Positions 22,901 to 33,693 of a DNA stretch of 64,000 bases are shown here, one piece after another (within the stretch, counting starts at the first letter, position 1; every line of letters begins with the position of its first letter). The DNA is from Euglena gracilis (Eukaryota; Euglenida; Euglenophyceae; Euglenales), in assembly GCA_039621445.1 (NCBI GenBank), contig CP154957.1, forward strand, positions 25,024,938-25,088,937, written 5' to 3'. The position numbers were made by a program, and so were the translations under genes. The notes under the pieces were generated by a model that saw only the letters and a program-made list of their open reading frames with translations, was not told where the DNA came from and made no database searches.

Positions 22901-25900
22901 GCAAAGAGGACCGCTGAGGGGGGCCGGGGGCTGAGGAGCACGGTGGGGGCGGGGCCAGGCTGGCCACGCCACCCCGGCCGGACCGGGGGCCGGGCGGAGG
23001 TCGGCGGCAGGATCACGGTCGGCTGTGCTCAAAGACGATGAGGGGTCAGTGCTGGGATAGCAAACCCGGGCCATTTGGGTATGTGGAAGGAATCGGTGCC
23101 GTGGCACGTCAAAATCAAGGTTGAGGAAAAAAGCCCTCGAAATACCCGGAATGGCAAACGGGCCGGTGGTGGGCAAAGCCTGAGCAGGCCAGAGGGCGAG
23201 GTGGGCGGCTGCCAGCTCTGCCAGGAAATTGTTGGGATGTTCGCAGGGGTCCCACAGAGGGTTCCCCGGGTGCGTGTCCATTGACGGTTGACTTGCTCAA
23301 TGGCGGCAGACTTGCCACAGATCCAAATGCAGTGGTTGCCATAAGGCGAAGAGATGGAGATTGCGGGGGGGGGGACAGGGAGGCAAAGAGAGGGGCACCA
23401 GGGGCCCTTCTCTGCAGTGCAATGGGGATCGATTTGATTGGGCTCACAGATCCACCAAGTGTTGACTGCTCGGTGGTCGTCGACGACACGTATGGACGTG
23501 CAAAAAAATGCATTGCTGGACAACAAGGAGGCCAACAAGGACTTTGGCGACGTCAATGCGGAAAGGGAGTTCTCATGATATTGGAAAACGGTTGTCAGGG
23601 TCTGTTCATATGCGAGAAAAGTTGAAAACTGCAGACAAAACCAGGCGAAGCAAACCAAGAAAAGCAATGGCCTGGCCTCCACGTCATCTGGGGGGCCCAC
23701 GAGGGCCCAGGGGATGGCTGGGGGGAAGGGCGGCAGGGTGGTGGGGCAGGCAACGCCGGTGACGGCAGCTGCGGTGCACAGCATCGCATCGTATGGGGGG
23801 CCGGCCGGCGGGGCGGGGAGGGCGGCGGCGGCGGCGGTGACCTGCGCGGCCCGACACAGCACAGTGGGGCGGTTTTCACGCGAGGGGGGGGGGGGACTGG
23901 GATGGCTCGGTGTGAGGGGGAGAGCCGACTTTGAAAATGACGTGCTTTTGGGACGAAGGCAATCAAACTAGGTATGGTTCTGAGGCATGTCTGACCTGGT
24001 TCACTGGGATGTGAATGTTTCACTGCGCTGAAGATATTTTTGTTTGCTGTAGGCAAACTAGTGATCTTCAGCCCCCCCAATCCAGCGGTCCATAAACAAA
24101 AAAAATTGATAAAATCAATTCATAACCCATTAGGAAGGCCCAAGGTAAAAATTGAGGTGAGTCGAAAAGACAATCCCTGCCTCTATCCTTGCCCCCTGCC
24201 CCTCTCCACTTTGAAACATATGCGGGTGGAGATGGGCCCAGAAAGGTCTCAGCAGGGAGAAGGGCGCCAACAACTACTGCACAGGAAAAAACCATTCAAA
24301 GTGAACCCAACACCATCCTTTGATGCAGATCCGGATGTCATTTGTGTGGGACCCTGCACCCAGCCCCACAGCATGCAGCAACACGTTGGCCCTCCCCGTC
24401 ACAGCTGTCGTGAAACGTCCACAGCCCTCCCAACAGGGTGGCAACGACGGGGAAGGACCTGCAGCCCAAGCAGCCGGCAGAGCTGGACGAGGTACGACTC
24501 CGCGGCGGGGGCCGGGTCCAGCACCAGGATGGACTTGGTGGTGAGTCCGGCGGGGCCAGGCAAGGACAGTCATCCCCGGTTTTCGGCCTGCGGTGGGATC
24601 CGGTGGGGTCCGGTGGCTGTCCTTGCCTGGGCGGGGCATGCGGCGGGGAGGGCGGGCAGCCACAGGGCGAGGCAGTGGCCGTTGGGCGTCGCCTCCAACT
24701 CGCTGTCCAACTCTCGCCAAGGCTTTTGCTTAAGGACCCGGGGGAGGGGTCCACCAGCCTGGCCATTTCACTATCCACTGAAAAACAGCCACTCCCTAGA
24801 CCTCCTCCTCCTTCGGTGCTGAACGCCGAGGTGGAAATGGGTGTTTTAATGTGTTTTTATTTTTTGGCCAATTTTGTCCCCCTCCCCAGCCCCAGGGGGA
24901 TTCTCTGAACCCTGAAGCAGAAGCCTGGTCCCGGCAGAGGCGGTGGGCCACCGCCAGGGCTAATGGCTCAAAAGTGGGGGTTCCCTGCGGTTGGCGGTGG
25001 CCGGTGGCCGGTGGGTTTGGGGGAGGACAAGGCAGGGAGCGAGCGACGCCCAAGAAGCGAGCACCCGCTGGAAGGACGCCGGCCCACAGCTTGCCGGGAG
25101 GGGGCACACTCAGCACACAGCAAACTGGGCCAGAAGCGAAGTTAGCGCCAGCCATAAACAGACAAGAAGCCTAAGTGCAACTGAGGGGGGGCACACCTCT
25201 CGCCCAAGGACGGACAGAACGTCGTCGTCCCCGGCACCGCGGGTGACAGTGAAACGGATGCGGGCGGCGGTGTGGGTTCCGGCGTCCCGCAGGTCCTCCA
25301 GCGCGGCGGCCATGTGGATGGGGCCCACGCCGTGCCGGGCTCTGCCAGGCGGTGACGTGCGGTGCCGAAGGGAGAGTTGGCGCGCGCCACCCTGCCCATG
25401 CTCCACCTGTCAGCCTGAAACACAGTTGCACAACACAACACCCGCAGTCCCCCGCCAAAGATATGCACACACTTGTGCGGCACACACATATCGGTGGTTA
25501 CAAACCCAAGAGTGAGCCCCCCAGCACACGCACAATGAGGAATCCGTCACCACCTGCCTGTGGGCCAAGTTCAACAGGGTGCTCAACAGGTGCTGCAGCC
25601 GGGATAAATCACCCATCACTTCCATGTCCTGAGCAGGAAACCAAAGGACTTGGAAGACATTTTCGGCCAAACTGCCAAACACCAGTCCAGGTACCAGGTC
25701 GGTCTGGCTGGACACCCTCCCCCCAGTTGACCCCCCCCCCAGGGGTGGTCCACCCAGCAGCTCCGCCCCCCAGCCCCAGCTGCCACCCCAGGTCCTCAAG
25801 GATTCAAATTCGAACCCGAGTTCTCGGAATTTTCTGCAAATAAAGTTTCATCTCTTATGCCAAATGCAACTGAAACTGGGTGAAAAGGCCAAAATTTAAA

Positions 25901-25999
25901 TCCAGCCAATTTTGAGCCAAGAATTTGAGGTAACCCCCACCAAAAGGCTTTGTCCATTTTGACCCTTGCTTCAAAAAAACATGCGTTTGGGTTTTTTTG

Positions 26000-26040
<41 letters not shown>

Positions 26041-27007
26041 TTTTTTTGCGGAGCAACAAAAGTCCAAAAAAACCATGATTTTCATAATTCTAAGACATGT
26101 CTCTGAAAAAACTCTGGAAAAAACATGACATGTTCCTTGTTCGAAAACATTTGCCAGCAGAAGCTGAAAGTAATCAGGAAAAAAAAAGAACACAAAAAAA
26201 AATGAGGAAATTGATATCAGAGGCTTTAGGGAAAAAAATCCGGAAAATTGTGGAAATTGCGGGGAAAATGCGGAAATTGCATAAATTATGTTTTGGGAAT
26301 GTGTACACTTCTATTGGAGGGGATTTAGAAAATAATTCGGGATTTTTTTTCACTTTGCAACGTTGGTGAATGATTTGAGCTGTAATTCACACTTTTTTAA
26401 CATATAGAATTTGTTGGTTGAAACCCCAAAAAAATGACAAAAAATGACGAAAAGTTTCGTCTCAGGTAAAAAAAAAAGGTCCAGGAGACAGAATTTTTCT
26501 TAGTTGAAACTATTTCCCAGCAGAAATTGGGAAACAACCTTAGAAAGCCCAAGAAATTGCCAAATTTTGCCAAAATTCGTAAAATTTGGCAAGCTTTGGA
26601 AAAAAAGAACCTGAAAGGAAGGCGAAATGAGTTCCCGCCATTCTTTGAACGTTTGGAACAAAAAAAACCTTTGCGAAAAAATTTGGAAAAAAACTGCGGA
26701 AAAAATTGCAGAAATTGCAGGGAAAATGCGGTTATCAATCCTCCCCTGAAACAAACATTTTGGTATTCTGCCCCCCCCCCGCTTCTGCCTGCAAGCCACA
26801 ACTGTCACGCGTTCCTGCTATTCCACACCTCTGAAACTTCGACCTTGACCGAGAATTGTGTCTGGTGGTGCTCGGAGAGGGCCAAATCCTTGGCGCCATC
26901 CAGGATCTTGTGTGTGGCCAGAGCAGGCCAGTTGGATGGAGTACGCTGGGGGTCTGAATGCACACGCAATGGACCTCCCAAAATCAAGCACCCATCCATC
27001 TCGCATG

Positions 27008-27038
<31 letters not shown>

Positions 27039-27477
27039 TTGTTAAAGCACAGTGGCATAAACACAACACACCAGGACACTAACACAAACAAACCAACAGC
27101 TACGGTTGGGACCCAAGGGTGGATGGTTGCACCCGAAGGTGCAACCATCCACCCTGGCAGCCGACAAATGTGCGTGGGCACCATCAGTGGTATGGGCCGG
27201 CTCTGATCAGGCGGAACGGGGTCTCGATCGGCGGGGCGAGGGCGGCCGGGTCGCAATACACGCGCAGGTCCCGCACCCCGTGCAGCGCTGCGTAGGCGAG
27301 GGCGGCGATCTCCGCGAGGCCGTCCACTACGGGGGGCGGGCACGCCGGCGGATCGACCTGCATCTGCAGCCACCGCACCGCGGCGAGGAGGGCCGCCAGC
27401 GGGGCGTGGATTCGCTCCGCCAGCACCGCGGCCACCAGGGCCGGGGCCGCCGCGCCGCAGTCAGCAGGCGCGGCCAT
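22259..27477 (-). CDS. Degenerate hybrid histidine kinase (pseudokinase with two pseudo-receivers)
   Basis: Exons: ATG 27477 to about 27190, then 25554-25628, 25197-25391, 24925-24984, 24627-24722, 24459-24533, 23683-23841, 22729-23022, 22259-22489 with stop. All junctions after the first are phase 0. Order: dimerisation helices (HisKA), HATPase, receiver 1, receiver 2, about 490 residues. Fold-defining hydrophobic positions survive, but catalytic ones do not: H-box His is Glu, N-box Asn is Leu, G1 Asp is Thr, the G2 glycines are gone, and both receiver phospho-Asp are replaced (Thr, Ala). No sensor or membrane segment is visible. The first donor is unresolved. I infer a scaffold or regulator rather than a kinase. 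Open, phase-consistent exons argue against a dead gene. Confidence 0.75.
22900..24533 (-). CDS. Pseudo-receiver domain 1
   Basis: Exon 24459-24533 (SILVLDPAPAAESYLVQLCR then LLGLQ) is strand 1 and helix 1 of a response-regulator receiver; the acidic pair DD is DP. Exon 23683-23841 contains PPYDAMLCTAAAVTG, where the phospho-accepting Asp of YDxxLxD is Thr. The first part of exon 22729-23022 ends TVLLSPRPPSAVLFAALQAL, matching the final LTKPxRPSELLxAL helix with the conserved Lys lost. Phosphotransfer chemistry should be impossible. Confidence 0.7.
24627..25628 (-). CDS. Degenerate HATPase domain exons
   Basis: Four exons. 25554-25628: EVMGDLSRLQHLLSTLLNLA then HRQ (N-box). 25197-25391: ends RIRFTVTRGAGDDDVLSVLG (G1/D-box). 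24925-24984: GTPTFEPLALAVAHRLCRDQ (G2 box and following helix). 24627-24722: PWRELDSELEATPNGHCLAL then WLPALPA, equal to the closing G-s-x-F-x-x-x-LP strand. The pattern GDP.RL..vL.NLl.NA, v.DtG.Gi, GTGLGLaI..rLve is recognisable, but the ATP- and Mg-binding Asn, Asp and Gly residues are replaced. Two of these introns use GC donors, after 24,925 and after 24,627. Confidence 0.72.
24718..24927. mobile_element. Family B (hAT-like MITE), copy 3, forming a kinase intron
   Basis: Left end CAAGGCTTTTGCTTAAGGAC, right end inverted CAGGCTTCTGCTTCAGGG, both diverged family-B termini. The interior CGCCGAGGTGGAAATG and GTTTTAAT words match copy 1. The predicted intron 24,723-24,924 lies within it, leaving 5 and 3 bp of element as coding sequence. 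Target duplications are no longer recognisable. Confidence 0.78.
26001..26047. repeat. Poly-T tract
   Basis: About 38 uninterrupted T followed by another short run. No target duplication or retrotransposon tail structure seen around it. Lies between kinase exons. Confidence 0.95.
27190..27477 (-). CDS. HisKA-like dimerisation domain exon
   Basis: From ATG 27477 the exon reads VLAERIHAPLAALLAAVRWL, later GLAEIAALAYAALHGVRDLR and IETPFRL. This matches the two-helix HisKA layout (SHELRTPL.aIl...lL ... l..li.dllD.skie.g...PFdl). Aligning the Pro-Leu puts Glu where the phosphorylated His belongs. An acceptor at 27485 precedes the ATG, so the ATG may begin coding within a second exon. The donor near 27.19 kb is not clear; no GT is well placed after PFRL. 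Confidence 0.65.
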
Positions 27478-28596
27478 GCGCCGTGCTGGGACGACAAAAC
27501 GGGGCAAACCACCCCCGGACCCTGGCTGGAGGGGCCGACAACAGAACAGGTGGGGTTCATTCAATGTTTTACCGAAGGTGGCGGTCCGCTACAAGCGCAC
27601 CCCCCATTTTGATGGGATTTCTAAAGGAAATCAACAAAAATCGCACAGGTGGGGTCCAAATAGAAGCGCACCCTCGCCACCGGAGACGGCGGTCCGCTGT
27701 AAGCGCACTCGTGCTTCTATTAGGGGGGGGGGGTTACATTCTCCTCTCAGGCCTTTTATTCCTTGTTGCACATCTTCAATGCATCCACCAAACAGGAGGT
27801 GGAATATCGTTGCTCACAGCCTGACAAAATGGGATTTTGCAAATAGCTGACACCCTATTATCATGTATTTCTAGGAAGCAAACGATCAACTCTAGTGAAA
27901 TCAGGCAAAACATCAAAAAAGGCTGCCAGCGAGGATGTACGAATGTTGAGATGACAGAGTGACTTGACCAATCGTACAAACAAAAGCCTAGAAGTGACTT
28001 GAAGTGAGTTGCGCGATTGCAAAAATTATTGAGATTTAAACTTTAAGTGCAATTACGCAACCAAAAACTTAAAAGTGACTTGTGTAATTGCACAAATAAC
28101 TGCAATTCAAACCGCTTGAGCAATTGTGCTAATTGATTTCCAAATCTCCATTTCCGCGTTCCCATACACAGAGGATAAGGCATTGCTCTACGTGCTCCAC
28201 ATCCCAGTGAAAACAAGGGTACCTGTTATTTCCAATTATTGCCCACCATGCTTTGCCCGAACGCTGTTCTCACTGTGGTGTCCAAAAGGGGATCCTGCCA
28301 GCAGACGGACAATTTTTCCGAGCAGCTTTGTTTCCTGTAATAATTCCTGCAGCACAAGCAAGAATCAGCCTCAAAAAGCAAACAGGAAAAAAATCGGCAC
28401 ACCAACTTCCTTGAGCAATTGCGCTATTTAGCCGTCCCAAGAAATGGAGATGCACCCTTGTTTTTGACGGAAAACTTGAGGCGCAATCTTCCTTCCTCTA
28501 AACAAACCTGAAAAAGGGGGCCCAATAAACGCCAACCACCCCTGGCTCCCACAGCTGTTTCCCGCTGTCCAGTGGTGAGCGCTCAAAATACTTCGC

Positions 28597-29160
28597 TCAC
28601 CACTCGGTCACTCTGTCACTCTGAAAGCGCCGGTAATGTTCCACCATCCTGCGGAACCTCCAACCTTCCAACCCAGTGAACCTTGCATTTTCTTCCTTGC
28701 ACCATCTCTGGTCCAGATGTCTGTGCAGGAGAAGCCGAAAAAAGTCTGTTTTGGAAATATCTTCCACAGAGGTTTCAACCAGGGGTTTTTTTAAGACCGG
28801 GGGGGAGGGGGGGGCCCCCCACGCCCACACACCCACAGAGGGGGCCCCCCCCGGGGGGGAGGGGGGTCCCGGGGGACCCACAAAAAAATGGCCGAAAATC
28901 GCGAAAAGTGCTAAAAATAGAATTTTTTCGGCGCCTGCGGCGCCGAAAAGTATATCCCACCCCCCTCCGGGGGGACCCCCCCAGGGGGGGGGGGCTCGGC
29001 CGGACCCACCCACCCTACCCCCCCCCTCCCCCCCCCGGGGGTCCACGACTAAAAAACCCCTGGTTTCAACAGTTTGAAAAACAGGAACAGAGGCCTGTAT
29101 TTCACGAGGATTTGGGAACCCGTGCTGGTGCACAGAAAAAAAAATGTGGTCTTTTACCAC
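28597..29160 (-). pseudogene. Unidentified open frame split by a family-A transposon
   Basis: Upstream of the insertion the minus strand reads PREIQASVPVFQTVET; downstream it resumes DFFRLLLHRHLDQRWCKEEN then ARFTGLEGWRFRRMVEHYRR. The element (28,780-29,062) sits between with its 8-bp duplication. The composition resembles a compact globular, possibly transposase-type, protein, but I recognise no family. Whether the frame was ever a gene is uncertain. Confidence 0.25.
28780..29062. mobile_element. Family A (hAT-like MITE), copy 3
   Basis: Perfect 8-bp duplication GTTTCAAC on both sides. TIR CAGGGGTTTTTTTAAGACC against inverted CAGGGGTTTTTTAGTCGTGG. It interrupts an open frame on the minus strand. 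Confidence 0.88.
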
Positions 29161-30149
29161 TTGTCAATAACTAAGAATAAGGCCCCTTTCAGATTTCCAT
29201 GTGTTTTCACTGAAAAACATGATGGCGTCCCCTAAAGCAGCTTCATCAAAACACCATGTACAACTCCGTGCCTTGTTCCCTCAGAGTCAGCCAACTGCTC
29301 TGAGTCTCCAGTGCTCCTTCCTTCTCGTCCCAAATCCAAGGGAAAAACCGGAAATACTGCACCCCTCCCCCTATGCAAAGACAGATGCGCGGGCAGTATG
29401 GCTGACGGTCCCAAGCAAACCATCTCACAGCGTCCTGATGAAATGTTGGAATATCACCCCGATCCTAACCTAGGGAGGGTTATGGACTGGAGGGCTGGTG
29501 GCTCCCTGGATGCTTCCGCAACCTGAAAAGGTACAAGAACACACCAAAAAAAGGATTGGAAGATAAGAGCAGCCCTTTTCACACAAAAAAGACTTTGTCC
29601 TTGTGTATCTGTTCCCTCAATGCACCGGCCATCTGGCAAACTGGGAGAGAAGAGGGAGACGGATCTTTTGGCAGAGCAGTCCCTCTCAGTCCTATGGTAC
29701 ACATTTGCTGGGTGTTTTCAGTTGAATATCTAAAATGGCTCCACGTTCCATCCATGATAAAGACCAGGGATTCCCACTGATTCGTACTTGGGGACTCCCG
29801 AGCCCATTTGTACTTATTCGTACTTATTCGTACTTATTCGTACTTATTTGTACTTCAAAAAAGGGCCGTGTATAGCAATAGGTGACCATTTGGTATGCTT
29901 CCTTGGGGAAATTCCCTTTCAAAAGTGCCTTGCAGTGGTTCCAGACTGCTGAAAACTTACGCAACCTTTTTCCTCTGTTCAGTTCACTCATCTGTTTCCA
30001 TCAGGCTGCATTGGGAATTCACAAAAAAAACATGCAAATACAGCCTGCACCCCACCCACACTTTCTTCCTGCTCAAGGATTTCCTTATGCTCGCAATGTG
30101 TGTGGTATACACTCTGTCCACTGCCCTCCCCCCCCCTGTGTACAATGAC

Positions 30150-30545
30150 CGTTAACCTCTGTCCTCGGCCGGGGGGGGGGGGGGGGCGGTCGTTGGACAT
30201 AGGGTCGTGATCAAAAAGGTGTCCTCTGACCGGGGGGGTGGTCGTTGGACAGGGGGTCGGGAAAAAAAGTTTGCCGAAACCCCCCCAAACAGGTCAAATT
30301 TTCCTTCCGGCGCTTCGCGCCCCCATTTCCAGCCCTGTCAACAAATATTTACTCAAATAGCACCCAAAACTGACATCCTTGGACGATGGGCTGCGGGGTA
30401 GAGGACAAGGGCGGAAGAAAAGCCTTTCAGGGCTGGCAAACCTCCAGTTTTCACACCTGCAAAAAAAACATCAAACCTCCAAAAAGGTGTCCTCTGACTG
30501 GGGGGGGGGGGTCGTTGGACATAGGGGTCGTTGGACATAGGGGGG
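30150..30545. repeat. GTCCTCTGACC-GGGG-GTCGTTGGAC units
   Basis: Three units combine GGTGTCCTCTGACC (or a variant), a G tract and GGTCGTTGGACATAGGGG, at about 30,155, 30,218 and 30,484. They lie just 3' of the zinc-finger fragment. Could be transposon ends; no duplication found. Confidence 0.5.
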
Positions 30546-31176
30546 GGTACTCCCCTCTTTCACACTGCCATCTACAGATGTGGACTTTCGGATGAGTCCC
30601 CTGATGGATGGATGGTCTAACTTGTTGATGGGCAAACCTAAAAAGGGATTGAGCAATGAGCTCCCCAAAAAGAGCGCAACTGAACCTGCATGAAGGAAAG
30701 CAGCCACAAAATTGTCTGTGATCTTGTCTTGAACGGACAATGTGGCAATCATCTTGCCCAAATCAACTTGTTTCAAAGGAGACGCGGTTGCTTCAACTTC
30801 GGCCTTTTCTAAAAATGGGAGTCGTGAAACACACATTTCAAAAATTGTTCAATACCAGGAAGGGGAGGTGTTGGTGCAAGCGGTGCACTTGCTCCAGGCT
30901 TTTGCACGACCATTGCACATGATGGTTTCATTTTTTGTGGCCTGCACTTTTTATGTGAGCTTCTGCATAACTCTTCTCCTTGATGGTAACCTTAATACCA
31001 CAAAACGTGCACCACATCTCGTCATCGCGCACCTCCATGTCGTCCGGAAATTGCCGTGCCCGCTTCGAGGCCGTCATCTTGGCCCCACGCTGGGCAGGAC
31101 TCTGAGTGGCAGCTGCATCATTCTCCGAGGGAAAAGAGGACATGAGGCGTCCTGCAGCGTAGAATATGCATCGCAT
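30471..31176 (-). pseudogene. BED/CGGBP1-like zinc-finger gene fragment, hAT-transposon related
   Basis: ATG at 31176 opens 82 residues ending MWCTFCGIKVTIKEKSYAEA then HIKSAGHKK: a C-x2-C...H-x5-H finger as in CGGBP1 and hAT BED fingers. A TGA follows at an A-run. A second frame at 30,836-30,545 reads TDNFVAAFLHAG and LPINKLDHPSIRGLI, the hydrophobic helix seen after the finger in those proteins; a 48-nt GT-AG segment separates the two halves in phase 1. GIEQFLKC between them lies in a third frame. Function: DNA binding by a transposase-derived protein. Frame breaks suggest decay, but unresolved splicing could also explain them. Confidence 0.5.
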
Positions 31177-31243
31177 ACAGAGAAGTGTGACGGCCCTTCA
31201 ACTCAGTGCAATGGTGTGGAAAATTGTACCTTTTTCTACCTGG

Positions 31244-31363
31244 CAATTTGTACTTATTTGTAACTGGGAATTTTTCATTTGTACTTATTCGTACTTATTC
31301 GTATTTTGGGAGATCAATCAAGCAATTTGTACTTATTCGTACTTATTCGTACTTATTTGTGTA
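31244..31363. repeat. GTACTTATTC repeats
   Basis: Ten-base units GTACTTATTC/GTACTTATTT occur singly and in short tandems here and at 29,806-29,855. The two clusters flank the zinc-finger fragment and could mark one element, but no terminal repeat is defined. Confidence 0.6.
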
Positions 31364-31872
31364 CAAATCAGTGGGAAACCCTGTAAAGACATGACTGCTA
31401 GGAAAGGTCACGATTTGAGAACACGCCCCACAGAATTAGGCTTTCATCCACATGCAGAGCTTTCAGTGCCACAATAACACAGGAAACACGGAGCCTTCAA
31501 CATACAAATGCCACTTTTTTTACACCTTAACACCAATACAGGATCCCAATGCATGGTTTTTATAGTTTGGACTGGTCTCCCCTCCATACACCTGTGGCAT
31601 TTCAGGAAACGGGCCCCTTCTGGTCCTCAAGAAGCAGTGAGGCGCAACCACCAAGAGCTGCGAGTGCCCATCAACCACCGTGCCATCAACCATTAAACCC
31701 AAATGGGGAAACACAGCAAGCCGAATGAGGACTGAAGTAAAAACGTCTGTAAGTGATCCAAAGGTGTGCGGCTGGCAGGGGGCACCGTCAATGGTCAGAG
31801 GAATTGGGGGGCCTGTGCTGGGTCTCTCCACCGGGACCCCAGGGGCGGGGGGGAGGGAGACAAGGGCAGGGC

Positions 31873-33693
31873 TCAGTGCCCATTCGTCCGGCCCCCGACC
31901 GGCACGGCCCGCGGCGCCGGGAATGGCTCGCCGCCATTGGCGGCCACCGCCGCCGCCTCCGGCCCGGGGCCGGGGCCCTTCTCCAGGTAGAAGTCCCGCA
32001 CGTTGGCCGGCGTGTCAGTGGCAGGGCGGCCCCGGCAAGTTTCGGTGGCATTGCCCTTTGGGCACTTGCCGGGCTGAAGAAAAGGCTGGAACACCAAACG
32101 TGTGTTTTTGGACGGGGCGATTTGGACCAAAACTTAAAGGACTTGCCTCCCTTTATGTTGTGAACAGGCCGCTTTGCTGATTGTGCTACGTACCATTGCC
32201 GCTGACTAAATAGTGCACAGGGGGGGAGTAGCCATGAATCACAGCCCTCGGGCAAGTTGCATCATCATCAAATCGAAATCAAAGTCAAAGCCAGGGTTAT
32301 GAGCAGGGACAGGTGAGTTTCTACAGGCAGGGTTTGTGTTTCCTGTTTGTGGCTTGCATGGGTAGATCTCCGAGAACCAACCTGTTTAGGACCAATGGTT
32401 CAATGAAACAAAAGTATGTCAACTTAAACTCTTCCCCAACATCGTCTTAAGGCCAAGCATTGCGGTGCCTTGGGGTGCGCCTTTGGCTCCTCCCAAAGCA
32501 CTTCCCCAACAACTTGGCCTTAAGACCATTCCTCGTTTTCCAGGAAGGAGAGTTTCTTAATGTATTTTGTTTGGGCCGTTTTCAGCCATTTTAGAGCAAA
32601 AAAATCTGTTGTTCCAAAAAGTATCTCAAGAACCTCAAAAAAAAAAACGGGGGAGGGCCCCCTTGGGCGACGCCATAGTCCGGGTAGACCTCCTTGTAGA
32701 AGTCCTCCAGGGCGTCCCGGACCCGGCGGGGCAGCGCCAGCACGTTTTGGGTCACGGGGGGGAGGTTGACCTTCGGTGCGAGGGCCGGGTTGGGGGCAGG
32801 GCCCCCGGGCCAGGGGGGGGGGGAGGGGGGCTGTCTGGGAGCTCCTGACGGGGGAACCCACCCTGGGCACTTGGGGTTGAACCGAAAGCGGCAAAAAAAC
32901 TTTAAAAAATCTACGCCAAAAAAATCTACTCCAAAAAATATCTGGCCAATCTTTTTGAACTTGGGAGGGGTCCGGACCACCTGGGTGAGCCCCCCGGGGC
33001 GGACCACCCCCCCCAACCCGGGTCACCAAACCTAAAAATGACCTGAAAATGTGGAACAATGGGAAGGGGAGGAGGGAGGGGTCAACCCCCTCCACCACCC
33101 ATGGCGTTTTGCGTGTTTCCGCTCAGCTCTCAGAAGGGGTGATTCCAGTTTCAGAGATGGGCTTGGATTTTTGTCACCCTCCCTGTCGGCGGGCAATGTG
33201 TGCTGCTGGACTGTTTGCAAGCTGCGGCTGGGTTGGTAGGGGTTGGGTTGTGATTATCCCCTCATGGAGTGGATGTGCACACCCAAAATATGATTGGCCA
33301 CTCACAGCCCCGCACCCACTGACCCCAGGATGCGGCCCGGCAACCTGGCCGAGCGGGGTGTACGGGGACTCCACGCTGCGCTGCAGGCCGCTGTAGAAGC
33401 CCGCCGAGAGCCACTCCTCCACCCGGCCGGGGGGCGGCTCCGGCCGCGCTGGGGCGACGGCGGCAGCCATAGCGGCCGCGTGGGGAGGAAAGCCAGGCTG
33501 TGGCGGGGCGTAGGCATCCGGGGAGCGGGGGTGGGCGTGGGGGTGGGGGGCCATCCCGGGGTGGGCCAGCCCGGGCGCGGGGACGTACGGGCCGGGGACG
33601 GGCGGGCCGTAGGCGGCGTAGGCGGGGGGCGGGCTGTGGGGGGCGGCCATGGCCGGCCCGGGAGGAGCCCGAGGCAGGACCCGCGCAGAGCCA
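31873..33693 (-). CDS. C-terminal exons of the splicing factor
   Basis: Exon 33345 to about 33693 encodes a Pro/Ala/His/Tyr-rich stretch (SPPPAYAAYGPPVPGPYVPA) ending RVEEWLSAGFYSGL and SPYTPLGQ. Exon 32672-32770 (99 nt) encodes VNLPPVTQNVLALPRRVRDA then LEDFYKEVYPDYG. Exon 31873-32073 encodes 66 residues ending GGRTNGH and a TGA stop. The three chain in phase 0. No G-patch or Arg/Ser tail is seen, unlike animal CHERP. Confidence 0.7.

Larger units (their letters stand above)
27486..30140. other. No firm gene upstream of the kinase
   Basis: Apart from family-A copy 3 and the frame it splits, the DNA is AT-richer and shows no exon. There is no PAS, GAF, transmembrane or other sensor sequence for the kinase here. 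Confidence 0.5.

Noticed and set aside
26001-26047. Poly-A tail of a retrotransposon or processed pseudogene
   Set aside because: No target duplication and no open frame or gene remnant next to the tract.
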